Source: Treponema sp. (GTDB lineage Bacteria > Spirochaetota > Spirochaetia > Treponematales > Treponemataceae). From it: a stretch of DNA of 64,000 nt. Below the pieces are notes generated by a model. That model did no database searches and was not told the DNA's origin. It was given only the letters and a program-made list of their open reading frames with translations. Both the position numbers and the translations under genes were made by a program. Where the stretch lies: assembly GCA_017940255.1 (NCBI GenBank), contig JAGAZB010000005.1, positions 1-64,000 of the forward strand, read 5' to 3'. Below are positions 16,898-25,831 of the stretch, piece after piece; the stretch's first letter is position 1, and the number at the start of each line of letters is the position of its first letter.

Positions 16898-17059
16898 TTA
16901 TTTATTAAGAGTTGAAAAGTCAGTTGTAAGAGGCTCTTTTATGCCGTCTTTCTCTAGTTTTTCCAGGACTTCGATTACATAATCAAGTTCTTCCAACTGT
17001 GTTGCGGCGCAATAAGTTTTTATCTGCCGCAAGGCCTTTAATGCTTTTTCATTTGTCAT
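16898..17059 (-). CDS. Small conserved-looking protein upstream of nhaC (53 aa)
   Basis: A short leftward ORF of 53 codons, starting MTNEKALKALRQIKTYC and ending TTDFSTLNK. It has its own ribosome site (AGAGG seven bases before ATG 17059) and a TATAAT box about 25 nt further upstream. The product is charged and predicted helical (LEELDYVIEVLEKLEKDG), with no signal peptide or membrane segment. It ends 13 nt before nhaC on the same strand, which supports a real gene and possibly a regulatory or accessory role, but I do not recognise the family. Length alone would not prove coding; placement and ribosome site do most of the work. Confidence 0.6.
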   Translation of the reverse strand: MTNEKALKALRQIKTYCAATQLEELDYVIEVLEKLEKDGIKEPLTTDFSTLNK

Positions 17060-17107
17060 TTTTTATACCTCTGCAATTATTATAACATATGATTCTATAA
17101 CAGTCAT

Positions 17108-18376
17108 TTATAAGTTTCCGTAATTAGCTATAGCCTCTTCTATAGTCATGTTCCCGGTCATAACCTGCTGAACGGCAGTGCGCATCTGGGCAATTGCACT
17201 GTCCATAAGCCCCAGCTCTCCAAGATATATTGGGGTAGACTTACTCAGCGTGGCATAAACTTCGTCAAAGGAATAATCTTTTGAAACAGTAATAAGACGC
17301 TTGATTTTTGCAAGATTGTTGAGTTCCTCTGTTCTTACAAGAAAACGCATGAATTCATCCGCCATATCAAGATTTTTAGAATTCCTGTTCACGGAAAATC
17401 CTACAGAAACGTTGTTTACAAAATAACTGTTCTGATCCGTGGCCGGAAAAATGCGGAAGCTGTATTTAAAAGGATTATTTACAAAAGACTGTGACTGAGC
17501 TTCCCTTTTTAAAGTTCCGGAAACTATGTCTGTATCACAGAGCATTATTGGAATGTTTCCTTCAAAAAAAGTCATGATTACTTCATTGTATTTATCTTTA
17601 AGGGTACGGCACTGGTCAAGATCAATAAGTCCCTCTTCCATAAAGCTTTTTGCCCATTCCAGCGCTGGCTTTAAGTATTGTCCGGCCTCAGGGGTAAGCT
17701 GATTGAGCATTGCAACAGCATCAGCCTTATTCTCAAGAGATTTACAAAAATAAGAATAAATCAGAGGAAGCCCCATAAATCTGTCTGCATAAACCATAAT
17801 CGGACTTTTGTACCCGGCAGCTTTCAGTTTGCTGCAGCAATCTACAAGTTCTGTATAGCTTTCTGGAATTTTAAGTCCTTCTTTTTTGAAAATATCTTCG
17901 TTTACCATCATACCGTAGGAGCCGGAAAGAACTGGAACCATGGGAGTTCTGCCGTCTGCCGTGTGCTCAATAAGCTCACTTCTGATTGTGGAAAGATTAA
18001 AGCCCAGGGCTTTTTCATCGGACATATCCTGGGCAGAGGCAAATAGCTCCTTGTACTCTGGTCTGTCCAGCATCCACTGAAAGGTCATGTAAATATCAGG
18101 AGCAGATTCTCCAAATAGTGCCGATTTTATTGTAGAATTGTAGCTGTCCAGAAATGAAAAGCTTAACTCAACATCCGGGTAAAATTCATTAAAGCGGTCA
18201 AACTCAGCTTCCAGTGCCTCAAAATTTTTGTAGTTTCCCGCGATACGAATCTGGCACTTTGTATCTGTGGCAAGGCGGGGGTTAAAGGCTTTTTCTGCGG
18301 CAGATTTTTTAGTGCAGGAAAAAAAGAGACCGGTAAACAATGATAATGCTAAAATAGGAAGTGTTGTCTTTTTCAT
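17108..18376 (-). CDS. Solute-binding lipoprotein (family 1) linked to the hybrid kinase
   Basis: A 422-residue extracellular solute-binding protein of the MalE-like family 1. Lipoprotein signal ends LFFSC (Cys about residue 21). Family features: a first lobe around YNSTIKSALFGESAPDIYMTFQWM, MVPVLSGSYGMMVNEDIFKKEGLKIPESYTELVDCCSKL, a NVSVGFSVNRNSKN segment, and a C-terminal AVQQVMTGNMTIEEAIANYG typical of sugar-binding members. It begins on the base following the hybrid kinase stop codon, and no permease or ATPase gene is near. This argues that it works as a ligand-sensing partner of the kinase rather than as part of a transporter. It is last of a four-gene operon. The ligand is unknown, probably a carbohydrate. 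Confidence 0.87.
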   Translation of the reverse strand: MKKTTLPILALSLFTGLFFSCTKKSAAEKAFNPRLATDTKCQIRIAGNYKNFEALEAEFDRFNEFYPDVELSFSFLDSYNSTIKSALFGESAPDIYMTFQWMLDRPEYKELFASAQDMSDEKALGFNLSTIRSELIEHTADGRTPMVPVLSGSYGMMVNEDIFKKEGLKIPESYTELVDCCSKLKAAGYKSPIMVYADRFMGLPLIYSYFCKSLENKADAVAMLNQLTPEAGQYLKPALEWAKSFMEEGLIDLDQCRTLKDKYNEVIMTFFEGNIPIMLCDTDIVSGTLKREAQSQSFVNNPFKYSFRIFPATDQNSYFVNNVSVGFSVNRNSKNLDMADEFMRFLVRTEELNNLAKIKRLITVSKDYSFDEVYATLSKSTPIYLGELGLMDSAIAQMRTAVQQVMTGNMTIEEAIANYGNL

Positions 18377-20962
18377 TTATTCATCCTTATAAAAATCAGG
18401 CTTGGACTCGTGTATTTTCTTGAGCTCTTTGATTACCTGCTTTATGTCAATAGGCTTTGCAATGTGGCCGTTCATTCCGGCTTCAAGACATTCTGCCACG
18501 TTTTCGGAAAAGGCGTCGGCTGTCATTGCAATAATCGGGATTCCTGCAGCATAAGGATTTTCAAGCATGCGGATCTGGCGGGTTGCATCCAGACCGTTCA
18601 GCAGAGGCATCTGAATATCCATAAATACAGCATCGTACTGACTTGGCCCTATGTCGCGGAGCTTTTCTACAGCAACCTTTCCATTTTCGGCACGGTCGCT
18701 CTTAATGCCGTACATCTCAAGCAGTGTATGAATGATTTCCCAGTTTACGTCCATGTCTTCTGCAACAAGTACATTCATTCCGGCAAGCTCTGAATTATTT
18801 TCCTCCTGGTCAGCTGCATCTTTTTCTATTCCAAGAACCTCAGAAATCTTTTTGAAAAGGGAAGAACGGAAGAGGGGCTTGCTTATAAAGCCGCTCACAC
18901 CTGCATTTCTTGCATCATCTTCAATTTGAGTCCAGTCGTAGGCAGAAACAAGAAGAATGGGTATGTCTTTTCCTGCAATTTCGTGAATTTTTTTTGTAAG
19001 CTCAAGCCCCGAAATTCCCGGCATTTTCCAGTCAAGAATGATTACATCATAAAGCCTGCCTTTATCTTTTTTTTCACTTATTTTGGCAAGGGCTGTATTT
19101 CCAGAATCAGCAAGATCTGCCTTTGTTCCGAGTGCTGTAAGGGTATCGCTGGCAGTTTCAAGCAGAACTTGGTCATCATCAACCACAAGAACTTCAAGAG
19201 GCGGCAGGTTCATTTCTTCTTCTGTCCTGTCGCTTATGTTTAATTCCAGAATTACAGTAAATGTTGTTCCTTTATCTTCCGTACTCTGACATTCAATTGT
19301 ACCGCCCATTAGGTCTACCATTTTTTTTGTGATGGCAAGGCCCAGTCCTGTTCCCTGAATTTTATTAATGCGGCTGTCGGTCTGGCGGGTAAAAGGCGAA
19401 TACATTTCCTTCATATATTCTGCTGATATTCCAATTCCTGTATCTTCCACCTTATAGAAAAGCCTTATAAAGCCTGGCTTTTGACTTTCCTCTTCCCACA
19501 TATCTACATAAACGCTGTTTCCTTCTGGCGTATACTTCAGGGCATTGGAAAGAATATTTATGAAAATCTGATTGATTCTAAGCTGGTCGGCATAAAGGTA
19601 CTCATGCTTAATGTTTTTACTGCGGAAGCGGAAATCTATGTTTTTCTCGCGAACCATTGTCTGGGAAAGATTTACAAGATTTTCTGCTGAATCTACAATT
19701 GAAAATGTTACAGGTGAAAGATTAAGCTTGCCGCTTTCAACCTTAGATATGTCAAGAATATCATTGATAAGGGTTAAAAGATGATTGCTGGCAAGGCGGA
19801 TTTTCTTGAGGTTATCTGTAACAGAAAATGGATCCCTTGCATTTTTTTCTGCAATCGTTGTAAGGCCGATAATTGCATTCATAGGAGTTCTGATATCGTG
19901 AGACATTGTAGAAAGGAAGTCTGTCTTGGCCTTGTTTGCAGATTCTGCTTCGGCCGCCGCAATTGTAAGCTTGACATTGAACCTCATAAAGACAATCAAA
20001 TCAATTATCAGAAGCAGAAGTAGCCCGAAAGCAATTACGCTGATTAAAATCCAGTCTATCTCGTTTTCTTCAAAATATTTTGTAGGTATATAAGAGATGA
20101 TTGACCAGTCAGACGCAGAATTTACAGGAACATGAACAATAAGGCAGTCTTCTCCTTTTGAATTTTTCATTTTAAAGCTTCCGACTGTATGAACCCTGCT
20201 TTTTAAGTCTTCAATTCTGCTGAAATCTGCTGGGTTATAGGATTTATAAAATTCAAAAAAGTTGGAGTTTTTAAATGACTTTCCTTTTATGATATAGTTG
20301 CCGTCAGAATCAATCATGGAAATTTGTGCATTTTCAAAGCGTTCTGTAGGAAAGGACCATTTTCCGGAAATGTTTTCAAGGGGAACAACCCTCATCAAAA
20401 GGGCTTTTTTTAAGGAGCCGGCGGAATCTGTAAGATTAACTACATCACAGAAGGCAATTGATTGAACTCCGTTCATAGGATTTGTATAAGAGCGGGTAAC
20501 GTGCACGGCATCAAAATTATCTGTATACAAATATGTGCGGTGCTCCGGCTGCAGCTCTGAACTTATATTTTTCAGGGAAGAAAGAATATCTATATTCTGA
20601 TAGGAAACCGTATTGTCGTCCGGGTTGTCGGCTCTGGCTCTGTTGGAAAGGCCTGTAAGGCTGTCCAGATAAATTACATGGGCCGAATTTGTTTTTACTA
20701 CCTGAACCTGCGTTAAGTAGTCAATAGCTTCATTCATTGTAAGCCGGTTTGGGCTGATGTATCTTGCCCAGGAATTACAAAGACGCTGCTCACCTTCAAG
20801 ATAATAAGTCGTTACCCGCTCAAGCCCAATGCTCATGTTTACAAAATTTTCGGTATTTGCCGCAGACTGAATTTTTCCCTGCTGCCTTACATAAAGGGAA
20901 ACAAAAACCATTATAAAGAAAATAATCAGGATATTTGCTATGAATATTGGAACTTTTCTCAT
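18377..20962 (-). CDS. Hybrid sensor histidine kinase with two receivers
   Basis: An 861-residue membrane kinase. Order: TM1 (about 7-26), a large periplasmic domain with PAS/Cache-like character (27-295), TM2 (about 300-325), HisKA with phospho-His near 355 (FLSTMSHDIRTPMNA), HATPase with N box NQIFINILSNALKY, DTGIGIS and GTGLGLAITKKM, receiver 1 with acceptor Asp near 644 (VIILDWKMPG) and receiver 2 with acceptor Asp near 781 (AVFMDIQMPLLNG). All catalytic residues are intact. The tandem receivers and the adjacent Hpt gene fit a His-Asp-His-Asp phosphorelay ending on the EAL response regulator of the same operon. The periplasmic domain is the likely contact for the solute-binding lipoprotein encoded on the adjoining base. 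Confidence 0.93.
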   Translation of the reverse strand: MRKVPIFIANILIIFFIMVFVSLYVRQQGKIQSAANTENFVNMSIGLERVTTYYLEGEQRLCNSWARYISPNRLTMNEAIDYLTQVQVVKTNSAHVIYLDSLTGLSNRARADNPDDNTVSYQNIDILSSLKNISSELQPEHRTYLYTDNFDAVHVTRSYTNPMNGVQSIAFCDVVNLTDSAGSLKKALLMRVVPLENISGKWSFPTERFENAQISMIDSDGNYIIKGKSFKNSNFFEFYKSYNPADFSRIEDLKSRVHTVGSFKMKNSKGEDCLIVHVPVNSASDWSIISYIPTKYFEENEIDWILISVIAFGLLLLLIIDLIVFMRFNVKLTIAAAEAESANKAKTDFLSTMSHDIRTPMNAIIGLTTIAEKNARDPFSVTDNLKKIRLASNHLLTLINDILDISKVESGKLNLSPVTFSIVDSAENLVNLSQTMVREKNIDFRFRSKNIKHEYLYADQLRINQIFINILSNALKYTPEGNSVYVDMWEEESQKPGFIRLFYKVEDTGIGISAEYMKEMYSPFTRQTDSRINKIQGTGLGLAITKKMVDLMGGTIECQSTEDKGTTFTVILELNISDRTEEEMNLPPLEVLVVDDDQVLLETASDTLTALGTKADLADSGNTALAKISEKKDKGRLYDVIILDWKMPGISGLELTKKIHEIAGKDIPILLVSAYDWTQIEDDARNAGVSGFISKPLFRSSLFKKISEVLGIEKDAADQEENNSELAGMNVLVAEDMDVNWEIIHTLLEMYGIKSDRAENGKVAVEKLRDIGPSQYDAVFMDIQMPLLNGLDATRQIRMLENPYAAGIPIIAMTADAFSENVAECLEAGMNGHIAKPIDIKQVIKELKKIHESKPDFYKDE

Positions 20963-20989
20963 TATAACTCCAGCATGAAAGATTACCCC

Positions 20990-21325
20990 TTACAGGGCGA
21001 GAAGTTTTTTCTGCATCGTCATAATCTGACTGTAAAGATCTGTGCAGTCTGTATCGGTTTTGGAGCGAAGCATTTCTGTAAGCTGGCAGATTAAATCATA
21101 AAGGGGAGTAAGGCTCAAGTTTCCTATTACGCCTTTAAGTGAATGGCAGAGTTCAAAAGCCCTGTCAAAATCCTTTGCTTCCAGGGCAGGGCCCAGCAGC
21201 TGAAAATTCTGATTTGTCAGACCCATGTTTATCATTTTAAGATAAAAGTCTTCCTTGTTCAGGCAGCGGGCCAGACCTTCTTCTACATTTGCTCCTGCAG
21301 CTTTAAGGGATTCTATAGTCATCAT
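20990..21325 (-). CDS. Stand-alone histidine phosphotransfer (Hpt) protein
   Basis: A 111-residue all-helical protein with the Hpt signature FELCHSLKGVIGNL, phospho-acceptor H61, followed by a second conserved helix (LYDLICQLTEMLRS). Such proteins shuttle phosphate between receivers of hybrid kinases and response regulators. Its ATG overlaps the stop of the REC-EAL gene as ATGA, and the hybrid kinase begins 27 nt downstream, so order and coupling support one phosphorelay. A second in-frame ATG directly after the first could also serve as start. Confidence 0.88.
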   Translation of the reverse strand: MMTIESLKAAGANVEEGLARCLNKEDFYLKMINMGLTNQNFQLLGPALEAKDFDRAFELCHSLKGVIGNLSLTPLYDLICQLTEMLRSKTDTDCTDLYSQIMTMQKKLLAL

Positions 21326-23013
21326 TTTGCATCTCCCTTATCATTGCCGGCATATTTTGAAAAATCCTCCGGCGGAAGTGGTTTAGAAAAATAATAGCCC
21401 TGAATAATATCGCAGCCTGCAGCCTTTAAGAGCTTATATTCATCTTCTGTTTCAACGCCTTCTGCAATAACTGGAACTCCAAGGGTCTGGGCAATTTTTA
21501 GTACCAGGGTAACAAGGGCCATTCCTTTATTGCCCGGCTTTATATTGCGGATAAAGGCTTTGTCCATTTTAAGGGCGTCTATTGGCATAGAAGTAAGCAT
21601 ATTTAGCGATGAATAGCCGGAACCAAAGTCGTCCATTTCTATTTTGTGTCCAAGAGAGCGAAGGTTTTCTACAACTTCAATTATATGCTTTGAATCTTCA
21701 GTGTAGGCGGACTCTGTAATTTCCAGCATATAGTCCTTTGCTTCCAGGCCGTTTTCTTTTACGATTTTTGTGATAAAGTCTGTCATGTCTGGGGCAGCAA
21801 TATCTATGCGGGAAACATTTACCGAAACTGGAATTGTCATTCCCAGTTCTTTTTTCCAGCGGGCAATTTGTCTGGCAGATTCTTCCCAGACATAGCGGTC
21901 CAGTTTTGTAACAAGTCCATTTTCTTCAAAAAGCGGAATAAAAAGATCTGGCCGTACAAAGCCAAGCTCCGGGTGAATCCAGCGAACAAGAGCTTCTGCC
22001 GAACATAATTTAGCTCTATCGCCTGTTATATTAAACTTTGGCTGATACTGAACCTTAAATTGTTTTTGTTCAATTGCGGCTTCAAAATCCTCCAGCAGAT
22101 GAGCGTTGAAAACTTCCCGTTCTGCCATTTCCTTATCATAAATACAGATTTCTTTTCCGGCGCGGTTTCTTATTGAATTACAAGCCTGAACTGCATGATC
22201 AAAACTTTGCAGCAGGGGAAGGGTTCTTTCTGTATCTGTATAGATTCCAAGGCGTAATCTTGTTTCGGAAGCTTTAAGCAGGTGAGAAAGCTTTTCGTTT
22301 AATTTTTCTATGATGATTTTATAATCTTCGATATGAGGAATATAGGCAAAGAAAGTATCGGCATCTTTACGGCCCGCAAGACCTCCGGTTTTAAGCAGAA
22401 TACTGCGCAGTCCATCTGCCATGGCGCAAAGAATTCTATCTCCAAAAGCCCGGCCCTTTAGCTGGTTTAAGAGATGAAAGCGGGTAAAGTTGATTACAAC
22501 AGCGTCCATTACCTGATTAGGCTTGCGCTGGTCAAAGAGGGCTGCATATTCAAAGAAAAACTCTGGAGTGTATAGGTTTGTAAGTTTATCAAACTCTGTT
22601 GCATTTATGATTTTTGAATTTTCAAAAAGCTCTATGGAATGGCGGACTCTGGCAAGAATCACTTCCGGACGATTGTAAGGCTTTGTAAGAAAGTCTGCGG
22701 CTCCAAGCTTTAGACTTTCTATCTCGGAATCTTTTTCAGAAGTAAGGACAATAACAGGAATTTCTGTAAGCAGATTTTCCTTCTTCATCTCTTTAAGAAC
22801 ATCAAAGCCTGAAAGTTCCGGCATAAGAAGATCCAGAAGAACCAGAGAAATAGCAGACTTCTTATCGTGAATAATTTCCAGGGCTTCTTTTCCATCTTTT
22901 GCAAAAGCAACCTTGTATTCAGATTCAATAATATTTCCGAGAATCTCGCGGTTTATTTCTTCATCATCAACAATCAAGACTTTTCTTTCAAATAATTCGT
23001 TACTAGTTCTCAT
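21322..23013 (-). CDS. Response regulator with receiver, degenerate GGDEF and active-looking EAL domains
   Basis: A 563-residue c-di-GMP phosphodiesterase-type response regulator. N-terminal receiver (about 10-125; IVDDEE, phospho-Asp in LVLLDLLMPELSG, LTSEKDSE, LTKPYNRPE). The central GGDEF-like domain (about 145-290) has the signature replaced by GRKDADTFF, so cyclase activity is unlikely. The C-terminal EAL domain (about 310-555) keeps AEALVRW, EITESAY, MDDFGSGYSS, LKMDKAF, IAEGVET and IQGYYFSKP. The start is ATG 23013: an in-frame TTG at 23049 coincides with the -35 box of a good promoter, so it cannot be in that mRNA. First gene of the phosphorelay operon, ATGA-coupled to Hpt. Probable output: lowering c-di-GMP on signal. 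Confidence 0.92.
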   Translation of the reverse strand: MRTSNELFERKVLIVDDEEINREILGNIIESEYKVAFAKDGKEALEIIHDKKSAISLVLLDLLMPELSGFDVLKEMKKENLLTEIPVIVLTSEKDSEIESLKLGAADFLTKPYNRPEVILARVRHSIELFENSKIINATEFDKLTNLYTPEFFFEYAALFDQRKPNQVMDAVVINFTRFHLLNQLKGRAFGDRILCAMADGLRSILLKTGGLAGRKDADTFFAYIPHIEDYKIIIEKLNEKLSHLLKASETRLRLGIYTDTERTLPLLQSFDHAVQACNSIRNRAGKEICIYDKEMAEREVFNAHLLEDFEAAIEQKQFKVQYQPKFNITGDRAKLCSAEALVRWIHPELGFVRPDLFIPLFEENGLVTKLDRYVWEESARQIARWKKELGMTIPVSVNVSRIDIAAPDMTDFITKIVKENGLEAKDYMLEITESAYTEDSKHIIEVVENLRSLGHKIEMDDFGSGYSSLNMLTSMPIDALKMDKAFIRNIKPGNKGMALVTLVLKIAQTLGVPVIAEGVETEDEYKLLKAAGCDIIQGYYFSKPLPPEDFSKYAGNDKGDAK

Positions 23014-23020
23014 AGCTTCT

Positions 23021-23049
23021 ATTATATTATAGAAAAGTGGATTAGACAA
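23021..23049 (-). promoter_or_regulatory. Promoter of the phosphorelay operon (leaderless)
   Basis: On the minus strand, TTGTCT (23049-23044), a 17-nt spacer and TATAAT (23026-23021). Seven bases separate the -10 box from ATG 23013 and no ribosome site is present. Confidence 0.65.
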
Positions 23050-23093
23050 AAAAAATTCTAATAGGCATGTGCATAATAAAATTACCCTTACAC

Positions 23094-23246
23094 AAAAAAT
23101 GGCTCCCAGTCACGAGAACGGCTTTCGAAACCGCGGACGCGTCCGCTAGGCGCTGATTGTGCTTGTAATTATATACGTTTGCCGCTCGCGCGGCAGCACA
23201 ATCAGAGCCTTTTCGAAAGCCGTTTCGTTCCTTCGCGCCATTTTTT
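23094..23246. ncRNA. Nested palindromic element A (candidate structured RNA)
   Basis: Outer stem AAAAAATGGC (23094-23103) / GCCATTTTTT (23237-23246). Second stem AACGGCTTTCGAAA (23117-23130) / TTTCGAAAGCCGTT (23211-23224). Inner stem CTGATTGTGC (23153-23162) / GCACAATCAG (23196-23205). Extra hairpins are GCGGACGCGTCCGC (23133-23146) and TGCCGC-tcgc-GCGGCA (23180-23195). It lies between divergent genes, so it is not an ordinary terminator of either. A TAAAAT box ends 11 nt before the outer stem and the stem ends in T6. Related in layout to 30649-30787 and 38611-38742. Whether it is an RNA gene or a DNA repeat is open; strand is uncertain. Confidence 0.45.
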
Positions 23247-23393
23247 AGTCAGGCCGTTTATAATGCACAAGTCGGATTCCTATTACGCTCATCCGCTGTT
23301 TTGGAAACACTGTAGCGTAACCCCATTAGATTTATGTTTAAGAGGCATGTTTATAAAAACTTTATCTTGACAAAAAGTGCAGAAAGTGTCATT

Positions 23394-23421
23394 TTGTTAA
23401 ATGTAAATTGAGTAATATAAT
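23394..23421 (+). promoter_or_regulatory. Promoter of fabD
   Basis: TTGTTA (23394-23399), a 16-nt spacer and TATAAT (23416-23421), followed by AGGGGA and ATG 23435. A nearby TTGACA (23367-23372) has no matching -10 but forms TGACA-N14-TGTCA arms (23368-23390), a possible operator. Confidence 0.5.
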
Positions 23422-23434
23422 ATAGGGGACTATT

Positions 23435-24385
23435 ATGAAGAAATATGCATTTTTGTTTCCTGGACAGGGTGCTCAGGTTCCAGGCATGATTAAAGACATC
23501 TGCGATGCTTATCCAGAAGCCCGCGCAGTTGTTGATGAAGTAAGTAAAATTACAGGCGTAGATATGCCTAAACTTCTTTGGGAAAGTGAAGCTGCTGAAT
23601 TGAGCCGCTCTGATAACAGTCAGCTTGCCATTACAACTGCAAGCCTTGCTGTAATGGCTGTTTTAAAGACAAAGGGCATTGAACCTTCAGCTGCTATGGG
23701 CTTTTCTCTTGGTGAATTCCCAGCTTTGTATGCTGCAGGAGTTCTTTCTTTTGAAGATGTAATTAAAGTTGTTCGCGAACGTGGACTTATTATGCAGGCT
23801 ACCTGCGAAAATATTGCAAAGGCAAATGAAGGTCACGCACCTGGAATGACAGCTGTTCTTGGTCTTCCTCCAGAAAAGGTAGAAGAACTTGCAAGTGGAA
23901 TTAAAGATGCTTATGCTGCAAACTTGAACAGCCCTGTACAGACTGTTGTAAGTGGTACTGCTGATGCTCTTGAACAGATTGAAGCAAAGGCAAAGGAAGC
24001 TGGTGCCCGCCGTGCTCTCCGCCTTGCAGTTGCTGGTCCTTTCCACAGTCCTCTTATGCAGGAAGCTGCTGATAACTTTGAAAAGGCAATTGCCGGTGTA
24101 ACATTCCAGAATCCAAACAAGATTTTGTTTAGCAACGTAACTGGTAAAGAAGCAAAGGACGGAGCAGAAATCAAAAAGAATGCTGTTCTTCACCTTACAA
24201 ACCCTGTTCGCTGGACAAGCGAAGAAGCTGTTTTGAACGATTTGATTAAAAACAGCGGTGATGAATGGGAATTGATTGAACCTGGTGTTGGTAATGTTCT
24301 TACTGGTCTCTGGGGAAAATCTGGATTTGCAGAAACTGCTGAATGTAAGGCTGTTAACTCGGCAGAAAGTTTAGCAGGGTTTTAG
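23435..24385 (+). CDS. fabD: Malonyl-CoA:ACP transacylase
   Basis: A 316-residue acyltransferase that loads malonate onto acyl carrier protein for fatty acid elongation. Nucleophile S91 in GFSLGEFPAL (the family GHSxGE motif with Phe for His), FPGQGAQ near the N-terminus, and catalytic H204 in AGPFHSPLM. Usual family length. AGGGGA precedes the ATG. fabF follows 98 nt downstream, after a palindromic insertion, and fabZ lies 6.5 kb further on, so fatty acid genes are grouped but interrupted. A codon pattern heavy in GCT/GAA suggests good expression. Confidence 0.96.
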   Translation: MKKYAFLFPGQGAQVPGMIKDICDAYPEARAVVDEVSKITGVDMPKLLWESEAAELSRSDNSQLAITTASLAVMAVLKTKGIEPSAAMGFSLGEFPALYAAGVLSFEDVIKVVRERGLIMQATCENIAKANEGHAPGMTAVLGLPPEKVEELASGIKDAYAANLNSPVQTVVSGTADALEQIEAKAKEAGARRALRLAVAGPFHSPLMQEAADNFEKAIAGVTFQNPNKILFSNVTGKEAKDGAEIKKNAVLHLTNPVRWTSEEAVLNDLIKNSGDEWELIEPGVGNVLTGLWGKSGFAETAECKAVNSAESLAGF

Positions 24386-24465
24386 GGGTGCAACCCCTAG
24401 GCGAAGGGGTAGCGGAAAACCGAAGGTTTTGAGCGAGGGGAAGGCTTTCCCCTCCTAAATCATAT
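24378..24465. repeat. Palindromic element E between fabD and fabF
   Basis: Chain of small hairpins: TAGGGG-tgcaa-CCCCTA overlapping the fabD stop, CCCCT/AGGGG, AAAACC-gaa-GGTTTT, and GGGGAAGG-CTTTCCCC, separated by GTAGCGG and GAGCGAGG linkers. The outer edges (TTTAGGGG and CCCCTCCTAAA) are roughly complementary. GC-rich against AT-rich flanks. It may partly uncouple fabF from fabD or be a mobile repeat; fabF has its own AAGGA ribosome site after it. Confidence 0.5.
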
Positions 24466-24483
24466 AATTTTAAGGAAAATATA

Positions 24484-25734
24484 ATGGCAAGACGTGTTGT
24501 AATTACTGGAATGGGAGCTATTACTCCTCTTGGAAATACTGTAGAAGAAACTTGGGCTGGAATTAAGGCTGGAAAAAGCGGAATTGGTCCAATCACTCAG
24601 TTTGATGCTTCTATTAATAAGGTTCATTATGCTGCAGAAGTAAAGAATTTTGACCCAAGCTTGTATATGGATTCAAAGGATGCCCGCAAGATGGCTCGCT
24701 TTACTCAGTTTGGTGTTGCTGCTGCAAAAATGGCTCTGGAAGATTCTGGACTTATGGGAAACCAAGCTGTACTGGATGAAACCGGTATTATTTTGGGAGT
24801 AGGAATTGGTGGCCTTGAAGAAACAGAAGCTGATGTTCTTGGTCTTCAGAAAATGGGCTTTACAAAAACAAATCCTATGGCTATTCCAAAGCTTATTCCA
24901 AATGAAGTTGGCGGAAACATTGCAATTAATTTTGGGCTTCATGGTCCTGTTCAGTCAATTGCAACTGCATGTTCTTCTGGAACTGATGCTCTTGGTGTTG
25001 CATTTGATATGGTTCGCAGCGGTCGCCTGGACACTTGTTTGAGTGGTGGTGCTGAAGCTACAATCTGTCAGTTTGGTATTGTTTCTTTTGAAGTTTTGCA
25101 CGCTCTTTCTACTGGTTTTGATGATGACCCAACTAAGGCTAGCCGTCCTTTTGATAAGAATCGCAATGGTTTTGTAATGGGCGAAGGTTCAGCTATTCTG
25201 GTTCTTGAAGAGTATGAACACGCTAAGGCTCGTGGTGCTAAGATTTATGCAGAAATTGCAGGTTATGGTGCTTCTTGTGATGGTTACCATCTTACAGCTC
25301 CAAATCCTGACGGAATTTGTGGTTCAAAATGTATGACTCGTGCCTTGAAGGATGCCGGAATGGATCCAAGCGAGATTCAGTATTACAACGCTCATGGAAC
25401 TTCTACAATGAAGAATGATTCAAGCGAAACTAATATGATTAAGATTGCTTTTGGCGAAGAAAATGCCCGCAAGCTTAAGATTTCTTCTACAAAGTCTATG
25501 CACGGTCACTGTCTTGGAGCAACTGGTGCAGTTGAAGCCATGATTTGTGTTAAGGCTATTAACGACAGCTTTGTTCCTTGCACAAAGAACCTTGATGAAC
25601 CTGATGTTGAAGGCGGTTGCGACCTTGATTATGTTCCAAACAAGGGAATTGAAATGAACATTGACGCTGCTATGTCTGCAACCTTCGGATTTGGTGGCCA
25701 TAACGGTGCGATTATTATAAAAAAGGTGAAATAA
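24484..25734 (+). CDS. fabF: 3-oxoacyl-ACP synthase II
   Basis: A 416-residue condensing enzyme of fatty acid elongation. Catalytic triad Cys-His-His is visible: C163 in TACSSGTDAL, H304 in YNAHGTSTMKND and H340 in SMHGHCLGATGA. Start RRVVITGMGAITPLGN and end ATFGFGGHNGAII are typical of FabF rather than FabH. Expected family length. It follows fabD in the same direction with a hairpin-rich spacer, and is closed by an intrinsic terminator. Confidence 0.96.
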   Translation: MARRVVITGMGAITPLGNTVEETWAGIKAGKSGIGPITQFDASINKVHYAAEVKNFDPSLYMDSKDARKMARFTQFGVAAAKMALEDSGLMGNQAVLDETGIILGVGIGGLEETEADVLGLQKMGFTKTNPMAIPKLIPNEVGGNIAINFGLHGPVQSIATACSSGTDALGVAFDMVRSGRLDTCLSGGAEATICQFGIVSFEVLHALSTGFDDDPTKASRPFDKNRNGFVMGEGSAILVLEEYEHAKARGAKIYAEIAGYGASCDGYHLTAPNPDGICGSKCMTRALKDAGMDPSEIQYYNAHGTSTMKNDSSETNMIKIAFGEENARKLKISSTKSMHGHCLGATGAVEAMICVKAINDSFVPCTKNLDEPDVEGGCDLDYVPNKGIEMNIDAAMSATFGFGGHNGAIIIKKVK

Positions 25735-25772
25735 CCGTTATCCCGAAACAGGTTTTGAACGACATCATTGTG

Positions 25773-25812
25773 AAAAGACTGCGTTACTGCAAAGTGACGC
25801 GGTCTTTTTTTT
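25773..25812 (+). terminator. Intrinsic terminator after fabF
   Basis: Stem AAAAGACtGCGT / ACGCgGTCTTTT with a 12-nt loop and a run of eight T. Confidence 0.85.
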
Positions 25813-25831
25813 ATCTTCAAACAAAATTTAG

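Noticed and set aside
21322..23013. Active diguanylate cyclase in the REC-GGDEF-EAL protein
   Set aside because: The signature loop reads GRKDADTFF instead of GGDEF, so only the EAL domain looks active.
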